Source: Bacteroidaceae bacterium
GTDB lineage: Bacteria > Bacteroidota > Bacteroidia > Bacteroidales > Bacteroidaceae
Direction: 5' to 3'
Assembly (NCBI GenBank): GCA_024398495.1
Contig: JAKSJA010000003.1
Span: 25,784-89,783 of the forward strand
Length of the DNA stretch: 64,000 bases
Shown in pieces: positions 1 through 8,666 of the stretch. The notes beneath the pieces were generated by a model. It searched no databases. It saw only the letters and a program-made list of their open reading frames with translations, and had not been told where the DNA came from. The translations under genes were made by a program, and so were the position numbers. Each line of letters starts with the position of its first letter. The first letter of the stretch is position 1.

Positions 1-344
1 TGACGATACAAGCTGTCGAAGATGCAGAGACAGCATCCTTTATCGTGGCATGTGAAAGCACAGTCTTTGCCATTTACGATGCTGGTGACGAGTTCGCCTG
101 TCTGGTCGACATATGCTACTCCCTGTCTGTCAACGACAGCCTGCGCCTGAACGGACAGGTGATCCCACGCCACATCCAGAGCATCTTCTATCTCTGCAAT
201 CTCATCCATGGTGACAGGTGCTCCGGCATCCCCCTCGACACAACAAGCCCCCTTGCAGATATCCAAATCGCAGCAGAACTCTTCCGTGATACAATCCATA
301 GACACCAGGACGTCACCAACTTCTATAAATGAAGGATATGTCAT
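1..344 (-). CDS. DUF3109 family protein, 3' part beyond the window
   Basis: The reverse strand from the ATG at 344 reads open for 114 codons to the left edge, so the C-terminus is missing. The protein begins MTYPSFIEVGDVLVSMDC and has a cluster of cysteines (about residues 18, 24, 25, 30, 34, 35) followed by EGDAGAPVT. I recognise this pattern from DUF3109 proteins of Bacteroidetes, small cysteine-rich proteins distantly like YkgJ metal-binding proteins; their biochemical role is unknown to me. A second cluster (CHDKGCCLC) lies near the edge. The start is one base after the ung stop codon (346-348), so it is probably translated by coupling from ung at the end of the rpoN-ung gene run. The family assignment rests on memory of the motif. 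Confidence 0.8.
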   Translation of the reverse strand, partial: MTYPSFIEVGDVLVSMDCITEEFCCDLDICKGACCVEGDAGAPVTMDEIAEIEDALDVAWDHLSVQAQAVVDRQGVAYVDQTGELVTSIVNGKDCAFTCHDKGCCLCIFDSLYR

Positions 345-345
345 A

Positions 346-1017
346 TTACCATTCTATCGGTTGCTGTCCGTGCTGACGGAGATAATCATTTGTCTTGGAA
401 AAATGCTTATTACCAAAGAACCCCCTGTAAGCCGACAATGGTGATGGGTGTGCTGACTTTAACACAAGATGTTTCTCCGTGTCTATATAAATGGACTTGC
501 TCTGAGCATAACTACCCCAAAGAAGAAAGACAACGTTTTCGCGTTCCTGAGATATTTTCCTGATGACAGCATCAGTAAACTCTTCCCATCCTTTCTTCTG
601 ATGACTGCCGGCCATGTGTGCCCTTACCGTTAGGGTTGCATTTAACAGCAATACACCCTGCTGTACCCAACGGACGAGATTACCTGTCTTATGCGGAGGC
701 GTCCCCAAATCGTCTTCTATCTCCTTGAAGATGTTCACGAGTGACGGCGGATATGCAACGCCGTCATTGACAGAGAAACACAGCCCGTGTGCCTGCCCGG
801 GCTCATGATATGGGTCCTGACCAATGATGACTACCTTGACCTCATCGAAAGGGCACATGTCGAAAGCACTGAAGATGAGTTTTGCCGGTGGATAACAGAC
901 ATGGTGTGTGTATTCATCACGGACAAAGTCTGTCAAGAGTTTGAAATACGGTTTTTCAAACTCCTCTCCTAAATGTTCTTTCCAGCTATGTTCTATCTTT
1001 ACTGACATATCAGACAC
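346..1017 (-). CDS. ung: Uracil-DNA glycosylase (family 1)
   Basis: This enzyme removes uracil from DNA as the first step of base excision repair. The 223-residue length is normal for family 1. Motif A, GQDPYH, is at residues 66-71 with the water-activating aspartate D68, and motif [12 protein letters not shown], is at residues 190-200 with the catalytic histidine H190. The start region reads MSDMSV; both Met1 (1017) and Met4 (1008) overlap the end of gpmI, by 19 or 10 bases, so either start implies translational coupling. The downstream DUF3109 gene starts one base after the stop. Nothing is missing from the active site. Confidence 0.96.
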   Translation of the reverse strand: MSDMSVKIEHSWKEHLGEEFEKPYFKLLTDFVRDEYTHHVCYPPAKLIFSAFDMCPFDEVKVVIIGQDPYHEPGQAHGLCFSVNDGVAYPPSLVNIFKEIEDDLGTPPHKTGNLVRWVQQGVLLLNATLTVRAHMAGSHQKKGWEEFTDAVIRKISQERENVVFLLWGSYAQSKSIYIDTEKHLVLKSAHPSPLSAYRGFFGNKHFSKTNDYLRQHGQQPIEW

Positions 1018-2516
1018 TCTCCCGTCATGTCTTCTGGCTGTGGAAGCCCCATTATATGAAGTATGGACGGAGCAACATCGGCCAGACGCCCGTCTTTTAC
1101 TCTTGCACTATTGTTATCAGTAACATATATGAATGGTACGGGATTGAGGGAATGAGCAGTATTCGGTGTTCCGTCAGCATTTATCGCATTGTCTGCATTG
1201 CCATGGTCGGCAATGATGATAATCTCGTAATCGGCAGACTTTGCCGTTTCAACGACTTCCTTAACACAATTGTCAACAGCATGTACAGCCTTGGCTATTG
1301 CATTATATACTCCAGTATGGCCTACCATATCGCCATTAGCAAAATTCACCACGATGAAATCGTACTTTTCTTTCTTTATCTCAGCAACGAGTTTATCCTT
1401 TACTTCGTATGCACTCATCTCTGGCTTAAGGTCATAAGTGGCTACTTTTGGAGAAGGAACGAGGATTCTGTCTTCATCCTTGAACGGTTCTTCACGTCCA
1501 CCGTTGAAGAAGAATGTTACGTGTGCATATTTTTCTGTTTCTGCAGTATGCAGTTGCGTCTTGCCTTGCTTTGAAAGATATTCACCAAGGGTGTTCTCGA
1601 CATCTTTCTTCGGGAACAGTATATGAACACCTGTAAAGGAAGCATCGTAAGGAGTCATACAGTAGTACTGAAGGTCTTTTATTGTATGCATACCCTGCTC
1701 CGGCATATCCTGCTGTGTCAGCACTATCGTCAACTCTTTCGCACGGTCATTGCGATAGTTGAAGAAGATTATCACGTCACCTTCCTTTATCGTACCGTCA
1801 ACACAACTGTTATTGATAGGTTTGATAAATTCATCCGTCACATCATCAGCATAACTCTCTTCCACAGCTTTTACCATATCTGTTGCCTGCTTGCCCTTGC
1901 CCTCTACGAGTAGGTCATAAGCTTCTTTTATCCTTTCCCATCTCTTGTCGCGATCCATGGCATAGAAACGACCGACAATACTTGCAATACAGCAGTCATT
2001 GGCACCGGCATGCTTTTGCAGGTCTTCAATGAAACCTTTTCCACTCTTTGGATCTGTATCACGGCCATCCATAAAACAATGGATAAAAGTCTTGTGCAAT
2101 CCGTAACTCTTGCTTATCTCACATAACTTGTATAAATGTTCCAGAGAAGAGTGTACCCCACCATCTGAAGTGAGTCCCATGAAATGTACTGCCTTATCGT
2201 TATCCTTGGCATAAGAAAATGCCTGTATTATCTCCGGATTCTCCATTATACTGCCGTCTTTGATAGCACGGTTTATCTTCACAAGGTCCTGATACACTAT
2301 TCTCCCTGCACCGATGTTGAGATGTCCCACTTCCGAGTTTCCCATCTGCCCGTCAGGCAGACCAACATCCTCTCCACAAGCCATCAACTGTGAATGGGCA
2401 CTGACGGCATATAAATAATCAAGATATGGTGTCGGAGTGTTATATATCACATCACCCGCACCTTTTTTTCCTATCCCCCAACCATCGAGGATCATCAACA
2501 ATGCTTTTTTTGCCAT
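999..2516 (-). CDS. gpmI: 2,3-bisphosphoglycerate-independent phosphoglycerate mutase
   Basis: This cytoplasmic glycolytic enzyme interconverts 3- and 2-phosphoglycerate through a phosphoserine. The alkaline-phosphatase-fold signatures are clear: DGWG at residues 11-14, [13 protein letters not shown] with the nucleophilic serine S61, and the metal-binding DHGNAD near the C-terminal third. The 505-residue length is typical. It sits 39 bases downstream of rnhB, and that gap holds short tandem repeats (TTGTTTAG twice, TATTAAT twice). It overlaps the start of ung. The pairing with a repair gene looks like simple operon packing rather than a functional link. Confidence 0.97.
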   Translation of the reverse strand: MAKKALLMILDGWGIGKKGAGDVIYNTPTPYLDYLYAVSAHSQLMACGEDVGLPDGQMGNSEVGHLNIGAGRIVYQDLVKINRAIKDGSIMENPEIIQAFSYAKDNDKAVHFMGLTSDGGVHSSLEHLYKLCEISKSYGLHKTFIHCFMDGRDTDPKSGKGFIEDLQKHAGANDCCIASIVGRFYAMDRDKRWERIKEAYDLLVEGKGKQATDMVKAVEESYADDVTDEFIKPINNSCVDGTIKEGDVIIFFNYRNDRAKELTIVLTQQDMPEQGMHTIKDLQYYCMTPYDASFTGVHILFPKKDVENTLGEYLSKQGKTQLHTAETEKYAHVTFFFNGGREEPFKDEDRILVPSPKVATYDLKPEMSAYEVKDKLVAEIKKEKYDFIVVNFANGDMVGHTGVYNAIAKAVHAVDNCVKEVVETAKSADYEIIIIADHGNADNAINADGTPNTAHSLNPVPFIYVTDNNSARVKDGRLADVAPSILHIMGLPQPEDMTGECLICQ

Positions 2517-2546
2517 AATGATATTTTTGTTGTTTAGTTGTTTAGC

Positions 2547-2560
2547 TATTAATTATTAAT
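2547..2560. repeat. Heptameric tandem repeat TATTAAT x2 at the rnhB stop
   Basis: Two perfect copies of TATTAAT span the rnhB stop codon. Just beside it, TTGTTTAG occurs twice in tandem with a period of 8 bases (about 2529-2545). Both lie in the short rnhB-gpmI gap. Confidence 0.65.
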
Positions 2561-3161
2561 TAAATTTTAATTCGAGTTCTTCCATAGGGAGAAGAGTAAA
2601 TGTTCTTCGATGAAATGGGGAAATACCATATTCTTTTATGGCCTCCCTATGCTTTTGCGTGGGATACCCTTTGTTATTTTCCCAATCGTAATACGGATAT
2701 TTCTTCGCCATCTCATTCATGTAATCATCCCTATATGTCTTTGCCAATATGCTGGCCGCTGCTATCGAAAGATATTTGCCATCACCTTTCACAATGGTCT
2801 TGTAAGGAAGATTCTTATAAGGTTTGAATCTGTTACCATCAACAATGACTGCTTCAGGACACATCTTCAAAGCAGCCAATGCCCTATGCATAGCCTCTAT
2901 GCTGGCATTGAGGATATTCATCTTATCTATCTCCTCCGCTGTCACGATGCCGACAGCCCATGCGAGGGCGTCTTTCTGTATTACCTCACGCAGTAGATAA
3001 CGTTTCTTTTCAGACAGTTGTTTTGAGTCATTGAGCATTTCATTTTTATAATCTCGCGGAAGAATTACTGCCGCAGCATACACACTTCCTGCCAGACATC
3101 CCCTGCCAGCCTCATCGCATCCTGCTTCTATGTATTCTTTATGGAAAAATGGTTTCAGCAT
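2556..3161 (-). CDS. rnhB: Ribonuclease HII
   Basis: Ribonuclease HII cuts the RNA strand of RNA-DNA hybrids and removes ribonucleotides from DNA. From the ATG at 3161 the protein has about 201 residues, the usual size, and carries the catalytic DEAGRG motif at residues 16-21; later acidic positions (IVDGN) are also visible. A longer reading frame begins at 3218 with TTG, but its extra 19 residues are encoded partly by a 7-base tandem repeat (TTGACCG twice, 3180-3193) and look non-native, so I prefer the ATG. The stop codon (2556-2558) lies inside another 7-base repeat (TATTAAT twice, 2547-2560). It is cotranscribed behind ispG. Confidence 0.93.
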   Translation of the reverse strand: MLKPFFHKEYIEAGCDEAGRGCLAGSVYAAAVILPRDYKNEMLNDSKQLSEKKRYLLREVIQKDALAWAVGIVTAEEIDKMNILNASIEAMHRALAALKMCPEAVIVDGNRFKPYKNLPYKTIVKGDGKYLSIAAASILAKTYRDDYMNEMAKKYPYYDWENNKGYPTQKHREAIKEYGISPFHRRTFTLLPMEELELKFN

Positions 3162-3179
3162 CCTAATATGGTTTTGCGG

Positions 3180-3193
3180 TTGACCGTTGACCG
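3180..3193. repeat. Heptameric tandem repeat TTGACCG x2 at the ispG-rnhB border
   Basis: Two perfect adjacent copies of TTGACCG lie between the ispG stop and the preferred rnhB ATG. The sequence differs by one base from the TTGACTG heptamers found inside rpoN (5488-5501 and 5624-5651). Confidence 0.75.
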
Positions 3194-3214
3194 TAGTCAA
3201 AATTTTATTTTTTG

Positions 3215-4372
3215 TCAATTATTTTGTCGTATAAGTTCAAGTAATTTTTCCACAGCCTCATCTTCTGGTATATTCTTCAGGACACATTCCTTTTTCCTAT
3301 AGAGAGATATCCTGTTTCTTCCAGCACCCACATAACCATAGTCAGCATCTGCCATCTCACCTGGTCCATTGACAATACACCCCATGATGCCTATCTTTAA
3401 CGACCTTGCCGAAATATCCTCATTGCTGCTTATTGCCGACTTTATCCGTGATATAGTACCCTGTAAATCATATAAGGTCCTGCCACAGCCTGGGCATGAG
3501 ATGAACTCCGTCTTCGTAATTCTGGCACGCGCTGCCTGCAAGATGTTATATGCAACAGGGATTTCATTTTCCGGTTCTTCGCTAAGGCTCACACGGATAG
3601 TATCGCCGATTCCATCAAGCAATAATGAACCTATTCCTACAGCAGACTTCAACCTACCATCTTCACCCTCGCCGGCTTCTGTCACGCCAAGATGTATTGG
3701 AAAATGCATATCTTCCTTATCCATCTCCTGCACAAGAAGACGTACCGTCTGCACCATTACAACGGTATTACTTGCCTTTATTGATATTACCACGTTGAAG
3801 AATTGTTCCCTCACACAGATGCGAAGGAACTCCATACAACTCTCCACCATACCTGCAGGAGTGTCACCGTAACGACTCATTATCCTGTCGCTCAGGGATC
3901 CATGGTTTACACCTATCCTTATTGCAGTATTATGTTCCTTACATATATTCAAAAATGGAATGAAACGTTCTTCTATCTTCTTTATCTCGTCTGCGTATTC
4001 CTCATCATTATATTCCAAATGTTTGAATTTTCTCGCAGGATCCACATAATTTCCTGGATTGATACGCACTTTGTCAGCATAAAGTGCTGCCACGTCTGCC
4101 ACATGAGCATTGAAATGCACATCGGCAATAATGGGCACGGAATAACCGTCATTACGCAACCGTTCCTTTATGTTTTTAAGATTTTCAGCTTCGGCAACAC
4201 CTTGCGTAGTAAGGCGAACATACTCACCCCCTGCGTCCACGATACGTTTTATCTGTGCCACGCAACCTTCGGTATCCATAGTGCTGCACGTTGTCATACT
4301 CTGCACCCTAATAGGATTGCTGCCCCCCATAGGCAAATTGCCCACCATCACCTCATTTGTCTTTCGTCTCAT
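3215..4372 (-). CDS. ispG: 4-hydroxy-3-methylbut-2-enyl diphosphate synthase, short form
   Basis: IspG (GcpE) is a 4Fe-4S enzyme of the MEP isoprenoid pathway. The N-terminal TIM-barrel half (residues 1 to about 275) carries VRLTTQG, RINPGNYVDP, GVNHGSLSDR and HLGVTEAGEGEDGR. The C-terminal domain has the cluster cysteines C293 and C296 (SCPGCGR) and C332 with E339 (GCIVNGPGEM). At 385 residues the protein is far shorter than the roughly 600-residue three-domain form I associate with Bacteroidetes: the barrel passes directly into the iron-sulfur domain at about residues 275-290, without the extra middle domain. All catalytic residues are kept, so it should be active. It starts one base after the PAP2-like gene stop. 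Confidence 0.95.
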   Translation of the reverse strand: MRRKTNEVMVGNLPMGGSNPIRVQSMTTCSTMDTEGCVAQIKRIVDAGGEYVRLTTQGVAEAENLKNIKERLRNDGYSVPIIADVHFNAHVADVAALYADKVRINPGNYVDPARKFKHLEYNDEEYADEIKKIEERFIPFLNICKEHNTAIRIGVNHGSLSDRIMSRYGDTPAGMVESCMEFLRICVREQFFNVVISIKASNTVVMVQTVRLLVQEMDKEDMHFPIHLGVTEAGEGEDGRLKSAVGIGSLLLDGIGDTIRVSLSEEPENEIPVAYNILQAARARITKTEFISCPGCGRTLYDLQGTISRIKSAISSNEDISARSLKIGIMGCIVNGPGEMADADYGYVGAGRNRISLYRKKECVLKNIPEDEAVEKLLELIRQNN

Positions 4373-4373
4373 C

Positions 4374-5000
4374 TCAGAAAAATAGTATTGTTACAAACGA
4401 TATCATCATTCCTGTCATAAAGCCACCGCTCACCTGCGAAACGGTATGTTGCTTCAGTATTATCCTGCTTGTTCCCACCAACCCAGAGATAAAGAACAAC
4501 AGACACACCCACCATATAGGGTTATAGGCAAACTCGATAGATATAGCCATCAGCCCTCCTGTTATTCCGCCGGTAGCGGCCATGTGAGTAGAAATCTTCC
4601 ACCATATATTGATGAATGCACACATCAACTGTATAAACAATGCTGCAAGCAGGGATGTTGCCACCAGATGCGGTGCATGAAGCGCACCCATTATATAGAT
4701 ACACGCCAGATAATTGGCTGATGATATCAGATAAGGAACCATTCGCCGAGGCCTGGCACTCAACTGTATGTGCGTCCACCCATGATGTTTTCGGTAATAT
4801 GCAATGAGTGTAGTGGGAATGATTACCGTAAAGACAAGTGTGGTAAGTGTAAGAAACAGCTTGTAAATGAACGGCAGTATGTTCAGATAACTGCAGAACA
4901 ATAACAGCACAACACCAAGTACCGACAGATAGAAAGGTGTGAATATCATACTCAACACCTTTGCACCCCATATAATATCTTTCGCCTTCACCTTTCTCAT
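4374..5000 (-). CDS. PAP2-like integral membrane protein, degenerate active site
   Basis: The 208-residue protein has about six hydrophobic segments and resembles the type 2 phosphatidic acid phosphatase (PAP2) superfamily, which dephosphorylates membrane lipid phosphates. The usual three motifs are only partly kept: RPRR at about residues 83-86 stands for motif 1, STHMAATGG for the PSGH motif, and SRIILKQHTVSQV for the SRxxxxxHxxxD motif, where the final aspartate is not obvious. It may be a diverged phosphatase or have lost activity. Its start overlaps the rpoN stop by 4 bases and its stop is one base before ispG, so it is firmly inside the operon. Confidence 0.75.
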   Translation of the reverse strand: MRKVKAKDIIWGAKVLSMIFTPFYLSVLGVVLLLFCSYLNILPFIYKLFLTLTTLVFTVIIPTTLIAYYRKHHGWTHIQLSARPRRMVPYLISSANYLACIYIMGALHAPHLVATSLLAALFIQLMCAFINIWWKISTHMAATGGITGGLMAISIEFAYNPIWWVCLLFFISGLVGTSRIILKQHTVSQVSGGFMTGMMISFVTILFF

Positions 5001-6661
5001 CGTCTTAACCTTGCAACCGGTATTCCCATTTGTTCACGATATTTCGCCACCGTACGTCTTGCTATAGGATAGCCTCTTTCTTTCATTTTCTTTGCCAGCA
5101 CATCATCTGGAAAAGGTTTCTTGCCTTTTTCTAATTCTATAATCTCTTTCAGTACCTGCTTTATCGCGACAACAGACACCTCTTCACCATCTTTGTTTTT
5201 ATAGCCGTCTGTAAAGAAAAATTTCAAAGGGAACACTCCCCATCGTGTCTGAACATATTTGCTGTTACACACTCTCGATATAGTGCTGATATCCAATCCC
5301 GTCTTGTCAGCAATATCTTTCAGTATCATCGGTTTCAACGACATCTCATCACCGTCTTCGAAGAATGCATGTTGTTTTTCAATAATCGCCTTCATCGTCC
5401 TATACATCGTCTGTCGGCGTACCTGAAGGGCTGTAATGAAACCTCTTGCCTCTGACACCTTTGTCCTTGCATACATCTGTGCTTCCTTTGACTGTTGACC
5501 TTTCGGTCTTCCTCCTTGTGCTTCGCATCCCTTGGACTCGCGCTCCGCGTCTCGCGACCTTCCTTCGGAACGTTCGCATCTCGGCAATTCAAGTTTACTT
5601 GATTGCTCTCGGTTTGGCGTCGGTTGACTGTTGACTGTTGACTGTTGACTGCTGTCATCTTCCGACAACTTTTCAAACGAAGGTTCAACAATCAGCTCCG
5701 GCATATTTCCATTATTAAGTGAAAAAGACACCGTTCCATTATCGTAAGTTTCAGCGATAAAATCGGGAGTTATCTGCTCCGTACTTTTATTCATAGCTTC
5801 TCCCATCGCCTGCCCAGGCTTCGGATTCAACCTCGTCAATGCCGAAAACAGCATTTCTGCTTCAGAAGAACTAATCTGCAAATCCTTTTGAATATCCTGC
5901 CAATGTTTGAGGGTGAAATTACGGAAATGATTCTTTATCACCTCTTTCATCAAGGATATCATCCTCTGTCCTTCATCCGTTTGCCACAAACCATTATCAT
6001 CATCAGCAGCAATATGCTCTATCTGCAACAACAGACATTCCTGCAAATCTCTTGCCCCGATACCAGCAGGGTCAAAATGCTGAAGAATTTTTATCACCTC
6101 CTCTATCTCATCAGCATCAGCATCAATACCATGATAAATTGCCAGTTCCTCACAGATAGCATCCACATTGCTGCGCAGATAACCGTCATCATCCAACGTG
6201 CCGATAAGATAGTTCATTATCTCCGTCTGCTTATCCGTCAGATCGTGTTCATAGATTTGGTTTGTCAATTCATCATAGAAACTACTCGTCTCGCCAAATG
6301 AGAACACTTGAGGTTCATTGTCATTCTGTTGAGGTGAAAAATCGAAATCATCATCCTGTGCAATACTCCTCAAGGCATCATCAAGAGCATCCTGACGTTC
6401 CTCCCTGCTTCCCAAATCATTCTGTTCTCTCTCTACGGACTCAAGGGATTCATCATTATCCGTCATCATACCATCCGACTCGTTACCGCTGAAGTCCTGT
6501 GTCAAGGCAGGATTTTCATCCAACTCGAGCCTTACACGTTCCTCAAGTTCATTTATTGACAATTCGAGCACCTTCACCTGCAATAACTGTTGCGGTGAGA
6601 GTACTTGCGCAAGTGTCTGCTGTTGGGTTTGAACCTGAGTATGTCCTAACTTCTGTGCCAT
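4997..6661 (-). CDS. rpoN: RNA polymerase sigma-54 factor with an in-frame repeat insertion
   Basis: Sigma-54 directs RNA polymerase to -24/-12 promoters with enhancer-binding ATPases. Region I is present at the N-terminus (LAQVLSPQQLLQVKVLEL) followed by an acidic region II, and the C-terminal RpoN box ARRTVAKYRE is intact, so the gene is open end to end at 554 residues. About residues 335-390 are atypical: a run rich in Ser, Gln, Arg and Glu (QQSTVNSQP ... CERSEGRSRDAERES ... KGQQS) separates the core-binding half from KEAQMYARTK. This stretch is coded by a GC-richer segment bounded on both sides by TTGACTG heptamers (see repeat entry). A perfect TTTG-N21-TAATTTTG promoter lies just upstream. 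Confidence 0.95.
   Translation of the reverse strand: MAQKLGHTQVQTQQQTLAQVLSPQQLLQVKVLELSINELEERVRLELDENPALTQDFSGNESDGMMTDNDESLESVEREQNDLGSREERQDALDDALRSIAQDDDFDFSPQQNDNEPQVFSFGETSSFYDELTNQIYEHDLTDKQTEIMNYLIGTLDDDGYLRSNVDAICEELAIYHGIDADADEIEEVIKILQHFDPAGIGARDLQECLLLQIEHIAADDDNGLWQTDEGQRMISLMKEVIKNHFRNFTLKHWQDIQKDLQISSSEAEMLFSALTRLNPKPGQAMGEAMNKSTEQITPDFIAETYDNGTVSFSLNNGNMPELIVEPSFEKLSEDDSSQQSTVNSQPTPNREQSSKLELPRCERSEGRSRDAERESKGCEAQGGRPKGQQSKEAQMYARTKVSEARGFITALQVRRQTMYRTMKAIIEKQHAFFEDGDEMSLKPMILKDIADKTGLDISTISRVCNSKYVQTRWGVFPLKFFFTDGYKNKDGEEVSVVAIKQVLKEIIELEKGKKPFPDDVLAKKMKERGYPIARRTVAKYREQMGIPVARLRR
5488..5651. repeat. Repeat element inserted in rpoN, bounded by TTGACTG heptamers
   Basis: On the plus strand the segment opens with TTGACTG TTGACCT (5488-5501) and closes with four perfect TTGACTG copies (5624-5651). 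The core between them is visibly richer in GC than the flanking rpoN sequence and contains a palindromic stretch AAGTTTACTT. In the coding strand both ends read CAACAGTCAA, giving QQS on each side of the foreign-looking peptide. I infer insertion of an intergenic-type mobile repeat that stayed in frame. Because the heptamers are not a multiple of three bases, gain or loss of one copy would break rpoN. Confidence 0.75.
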
Positions 6662-6674
6662 AACGAATTGGATG

Positions 6675-6707
6675 CAAAATTACAGAAAATCTTGTATATT
6701 CATCAAA
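6675..6707 (-). promoter_or_regulatory. Promoter of the rpoN operon
   Basis: On the minus strand TTTG (6707-6704) is followed after 21 bases by TAATTTTG (6682-6675), a full match to the Bacteroidetes -33/-7 consensus. The rpoN ATG is at 6661, so the leader would be about 15 bases. Confidence 0.75.
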
Positions 6708-6735
6708 CTACTGCCACAAAAAACAAAAATTGTTG

Positions 6736-6743
6736 TACCTTTG
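6736..6743 (+). promoter_or_regulatory. -7 element of menG
   Basis: TACCTTTG matches TAnnTTTG and ends 21 bases before the ATG at 6765. No clear -33 TTTG is visible. Its position argues against the upstream in-frame start at 6672. Confidence 0.6.
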
Positions 6744-6764
6744 CTTTGGCAGAAGAAAAGAGAC

Positions 6765-7463
6765 ATGGCGAAGAAAGAATTTGTAAACCGGATGTTTGAC
6801 AATATCGCCCCCACCTACGACAGATTGAATCATTTGCTATCGTTAGACATCGACAAGTCGTGGAGACGGAAGGCTGTCGCAGAGATTATGACTGACAATC
6901 CACAGACGGTCATCGACCTTGCGTGCGGCACTGGTGATTTTGCCATAGCACTTGCCAAGGCAGGAGTTCCCCATGTCAAGGGCTTTGACATTTCAGAAGG
7001 GATGCTGAAGATAGGCAAAGAGAAAGTAGCGAAGACACCACTCAACAACCAGACATTGACACTCGAACTCGGCGACTCGGAAGAACTGCCACTCGCTGAT
7101 GGTAGTGCCGATGCCGTAAGCGTGGCATTCGGAATACGTAACTTTGAACATAAGGAGAAAGGGCTTGCAGAGATGTATCGCATACTGCGTTCAGGGGGCA
7201 AACTTTGTGTATTGGAACTATCCATACCCGGCAATCCCGTCATCCGCTCCTTATATAAGATATACTTTCTGCATATACTGCCATTCTTTGGAGGACTCAT
7301 CTCCGGTAACGGAGAAGCGTATCGTTATCTTCCCACATCCGTGATGAACTTCCCAAAACCACCTATTTTCTTGCAGATGATGAGAAATACTGGCTTCACC
7401 TCAACAAAATCACTTTCCTTTACCTTCGGGCTTTGCAGATTATACCTAGGAAAGAAGCCCTAA
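6765..7463 (+). CDS. menG: Demethylmenaquinone methyltransferase
   Basis: This SAM-dependent enzyme (MenG/UbiE family) methylates demethylmenaquinone in the last step of menaquinone synthesis, fitting an anaerobe with a menaquinone-based chain. The SAM-binding motif VIDLACGTGDF and the family stretches RMFDNIAPTYDRLNHLLS near the start and GNGEAYRYLPTSV near the end are present. From the ATG at 6765 the protein has 232 residues, the usual length. The frame extends upstream to 6672, but that part overlaps the promoter of this gene and the divergent rpoN promoter, so the later ATG is chosen. It is a single gene between two minus-strand runs. Confidence 0.95.
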   Translation: MAKKEFVNRMFDNIAPTYDRLNHLLSLDIDKSWRRKAVAEIMTDNPQTVIDLACGTGDFAIALAKAGVPHVKGFDISEGMLKIGKEKVAKTPLNNQTLTLELGDSEELPLADGSADAVSVAFGIRNFEHKEKGLAEMYRILRSGGKLCVLELSIPGNPVIRSLYKIYFLHILPFFGGLISGNGEAYRYLPTSVMNFPKPPIFLQMMRNTGFTSTKSLSFTFGLCRLYLGKKP

Positions 7464-7624
7464 AAAGCAACAAGTCAATCCACGTATTACAAGATGTTCA
7501 ACCATTCTTTATGACTCAATGTTAAAGAAACGATCGCTACATCATAGAAAATTGCTCGAAATTTCACTGTGATTTTGCTAATTTCATAGTGAATAATTGT
7601 GAAGACGATATTATAATAAATGAG

Positions 7625-8656
7625 TTAGAAAATCTGCGATTTAAGCCACGGGTTGTTATCCTGATGCCAATATGGATAGGCCTTGCTGCGTTTGCTTACT
7701 GCCTCAAGACGGGCTACCTGTTCTGCCGTAAGATTCCAATCTGTTGCACCCAGATTCTGGCGAAGATGTTCTTCTGTCCGCGCTCCGATGACAAGGCTCG
7801 TGATTGTCGGCCTCTGCAACAACCAGTTGAGGGCTATCTGCGGCACGGTGTGACCTGTCTCTGCTGCCAGTTCATCAAGAACATCTATTATGGTATATAG
7901 AAAATCGTAGTCAACAAGGTATTCATATACCGGAAGTCCCTTTGTTGCTACCCTGCTGTCGGCAGGTACTGCCTGTCCACGACGGTAACGTCCTCCGAGA
8001 CGCCCTGCTGCCAGAGGACTCCAGACGAAGGTGCTTATGTTCTGATCTAATCCCAGCGGCATCAGTTCCCATTCGAAATCACGATGCAACAGGGAATAAT
8101 ATACCTGATGTGCGCAGAAACGTGTCAACCCTTTCGCTTCGGCTGTCGCCTCTGATTTCATCAAGTGCCAACCGGAATAGTTGGAACAGCCAATATGACG
8201 TACCTTTCCCGACTGCACAAGGTCGTCTAAAGCCCGCATCGTCTCCTCTACCTCTACAGTGGCATCAAAACCATGCACGTAATACAAATCCACATAGTCT
8301 GTACCTAATCGGCGCAGGCTGTCTTCACATGCTGAAATGAGGTGGGCACGCGATGCGCCACGGTCTTTTGGACTGTCGCTCATCTCAAAACATCCTTTCG
8401 TGGATATCAGAAACTTGTCACGGCGATGACGTGCTACGGCCTTACCAAGAATCTCTTCGCTCAATCCCCGTGAATACATGTCGGCAGTGTCAAACATACA
8501 CAGCCCTGCCTCCATTGCCATGTCAACCATGCGTGTTGCTTCTGCAACATCTGTATGTCCCCATCTCTCGAAGCCATGAGAGCCTCCGAATGTTCCTGTA
8601 CCAAGTGTCAATACCGGTACTTCCAAATCTGTTCCGGCCAATTTACGATATTCCAT
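7625..8656 (-). CDS. Aldo/keto reductase family oxidoreductase
   Basis: The protein is an NADPH-dependent TIM-barrel oxidoreductase; the substrate cannot be told from sequence. The catalytic tetrad is visible as the aspartate and tyrosine in FDTADMYSRG, the lysine in FLISTKG and the histidine in DLYYVHG. IGCSNYSGW and VIGARTEEHLRQNL are the usual cofactor-side motifs. A frame opens at 8662 with TTG, but the ATG two codons later gives MEYRKLAGTDLEV, a typical N-terminus for the family, and about 343 residues. It follows the acyl-CoA dehydrogenase by 39 bases; that gap holds a 7-base tandem repeat. It may be the last gene of the ten-gene run. Confidence 0.92.
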   Translation of the reverse strand: MEYRKLAGTDLEVPVLTLGTGTFGGSHGFERWGHTDVAEATRMVDMAMEAGLCMFDTADMYSRGLSEEILGKAVARHRRDKFLISTKGCFEMSDSPKDRGASRAHLISACEDSLRRLGTDYVDLYYVHGFDATVEVEETMRALDDLVQSGKVRHIGCSNYSGWHLMKSEATAEAKGLTRFCAHQVYYSLLHRDFEWELMPLGLDQNISTFVWSPLAAGRLGGRYRRGQAVPADSRVATKGLPVYEYLVDYDFLYTIIDVLDELAAETGHTVPQIALNWLLQRPTITSLVIGARTEEHLRQNLGATDWNLTAEQVARLEAVSKRSKAYPYWHQDNNPWLKSQIF

Positions 8657-8666
8657 AGTCAATGTG

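Noticed and set aside
1056-1574. A 172-residue plus-strand open frame
   Set aside because: It lies entirely inside gpmI on the other strand, whose motifs are certain, and the translated protein has no recognisable features.
6672-6764. Extension of the menG frame to an upstream ATG
   Set aside because: It overlaps the rpoN promoter and the menG -7 element, and the family begins at the later ATG.
7589-7900. Plus-strand open frame next to menG
   Set aside because: Most of it lies on the opposite strand of the aldo/keto reductase gene and shows no family features.
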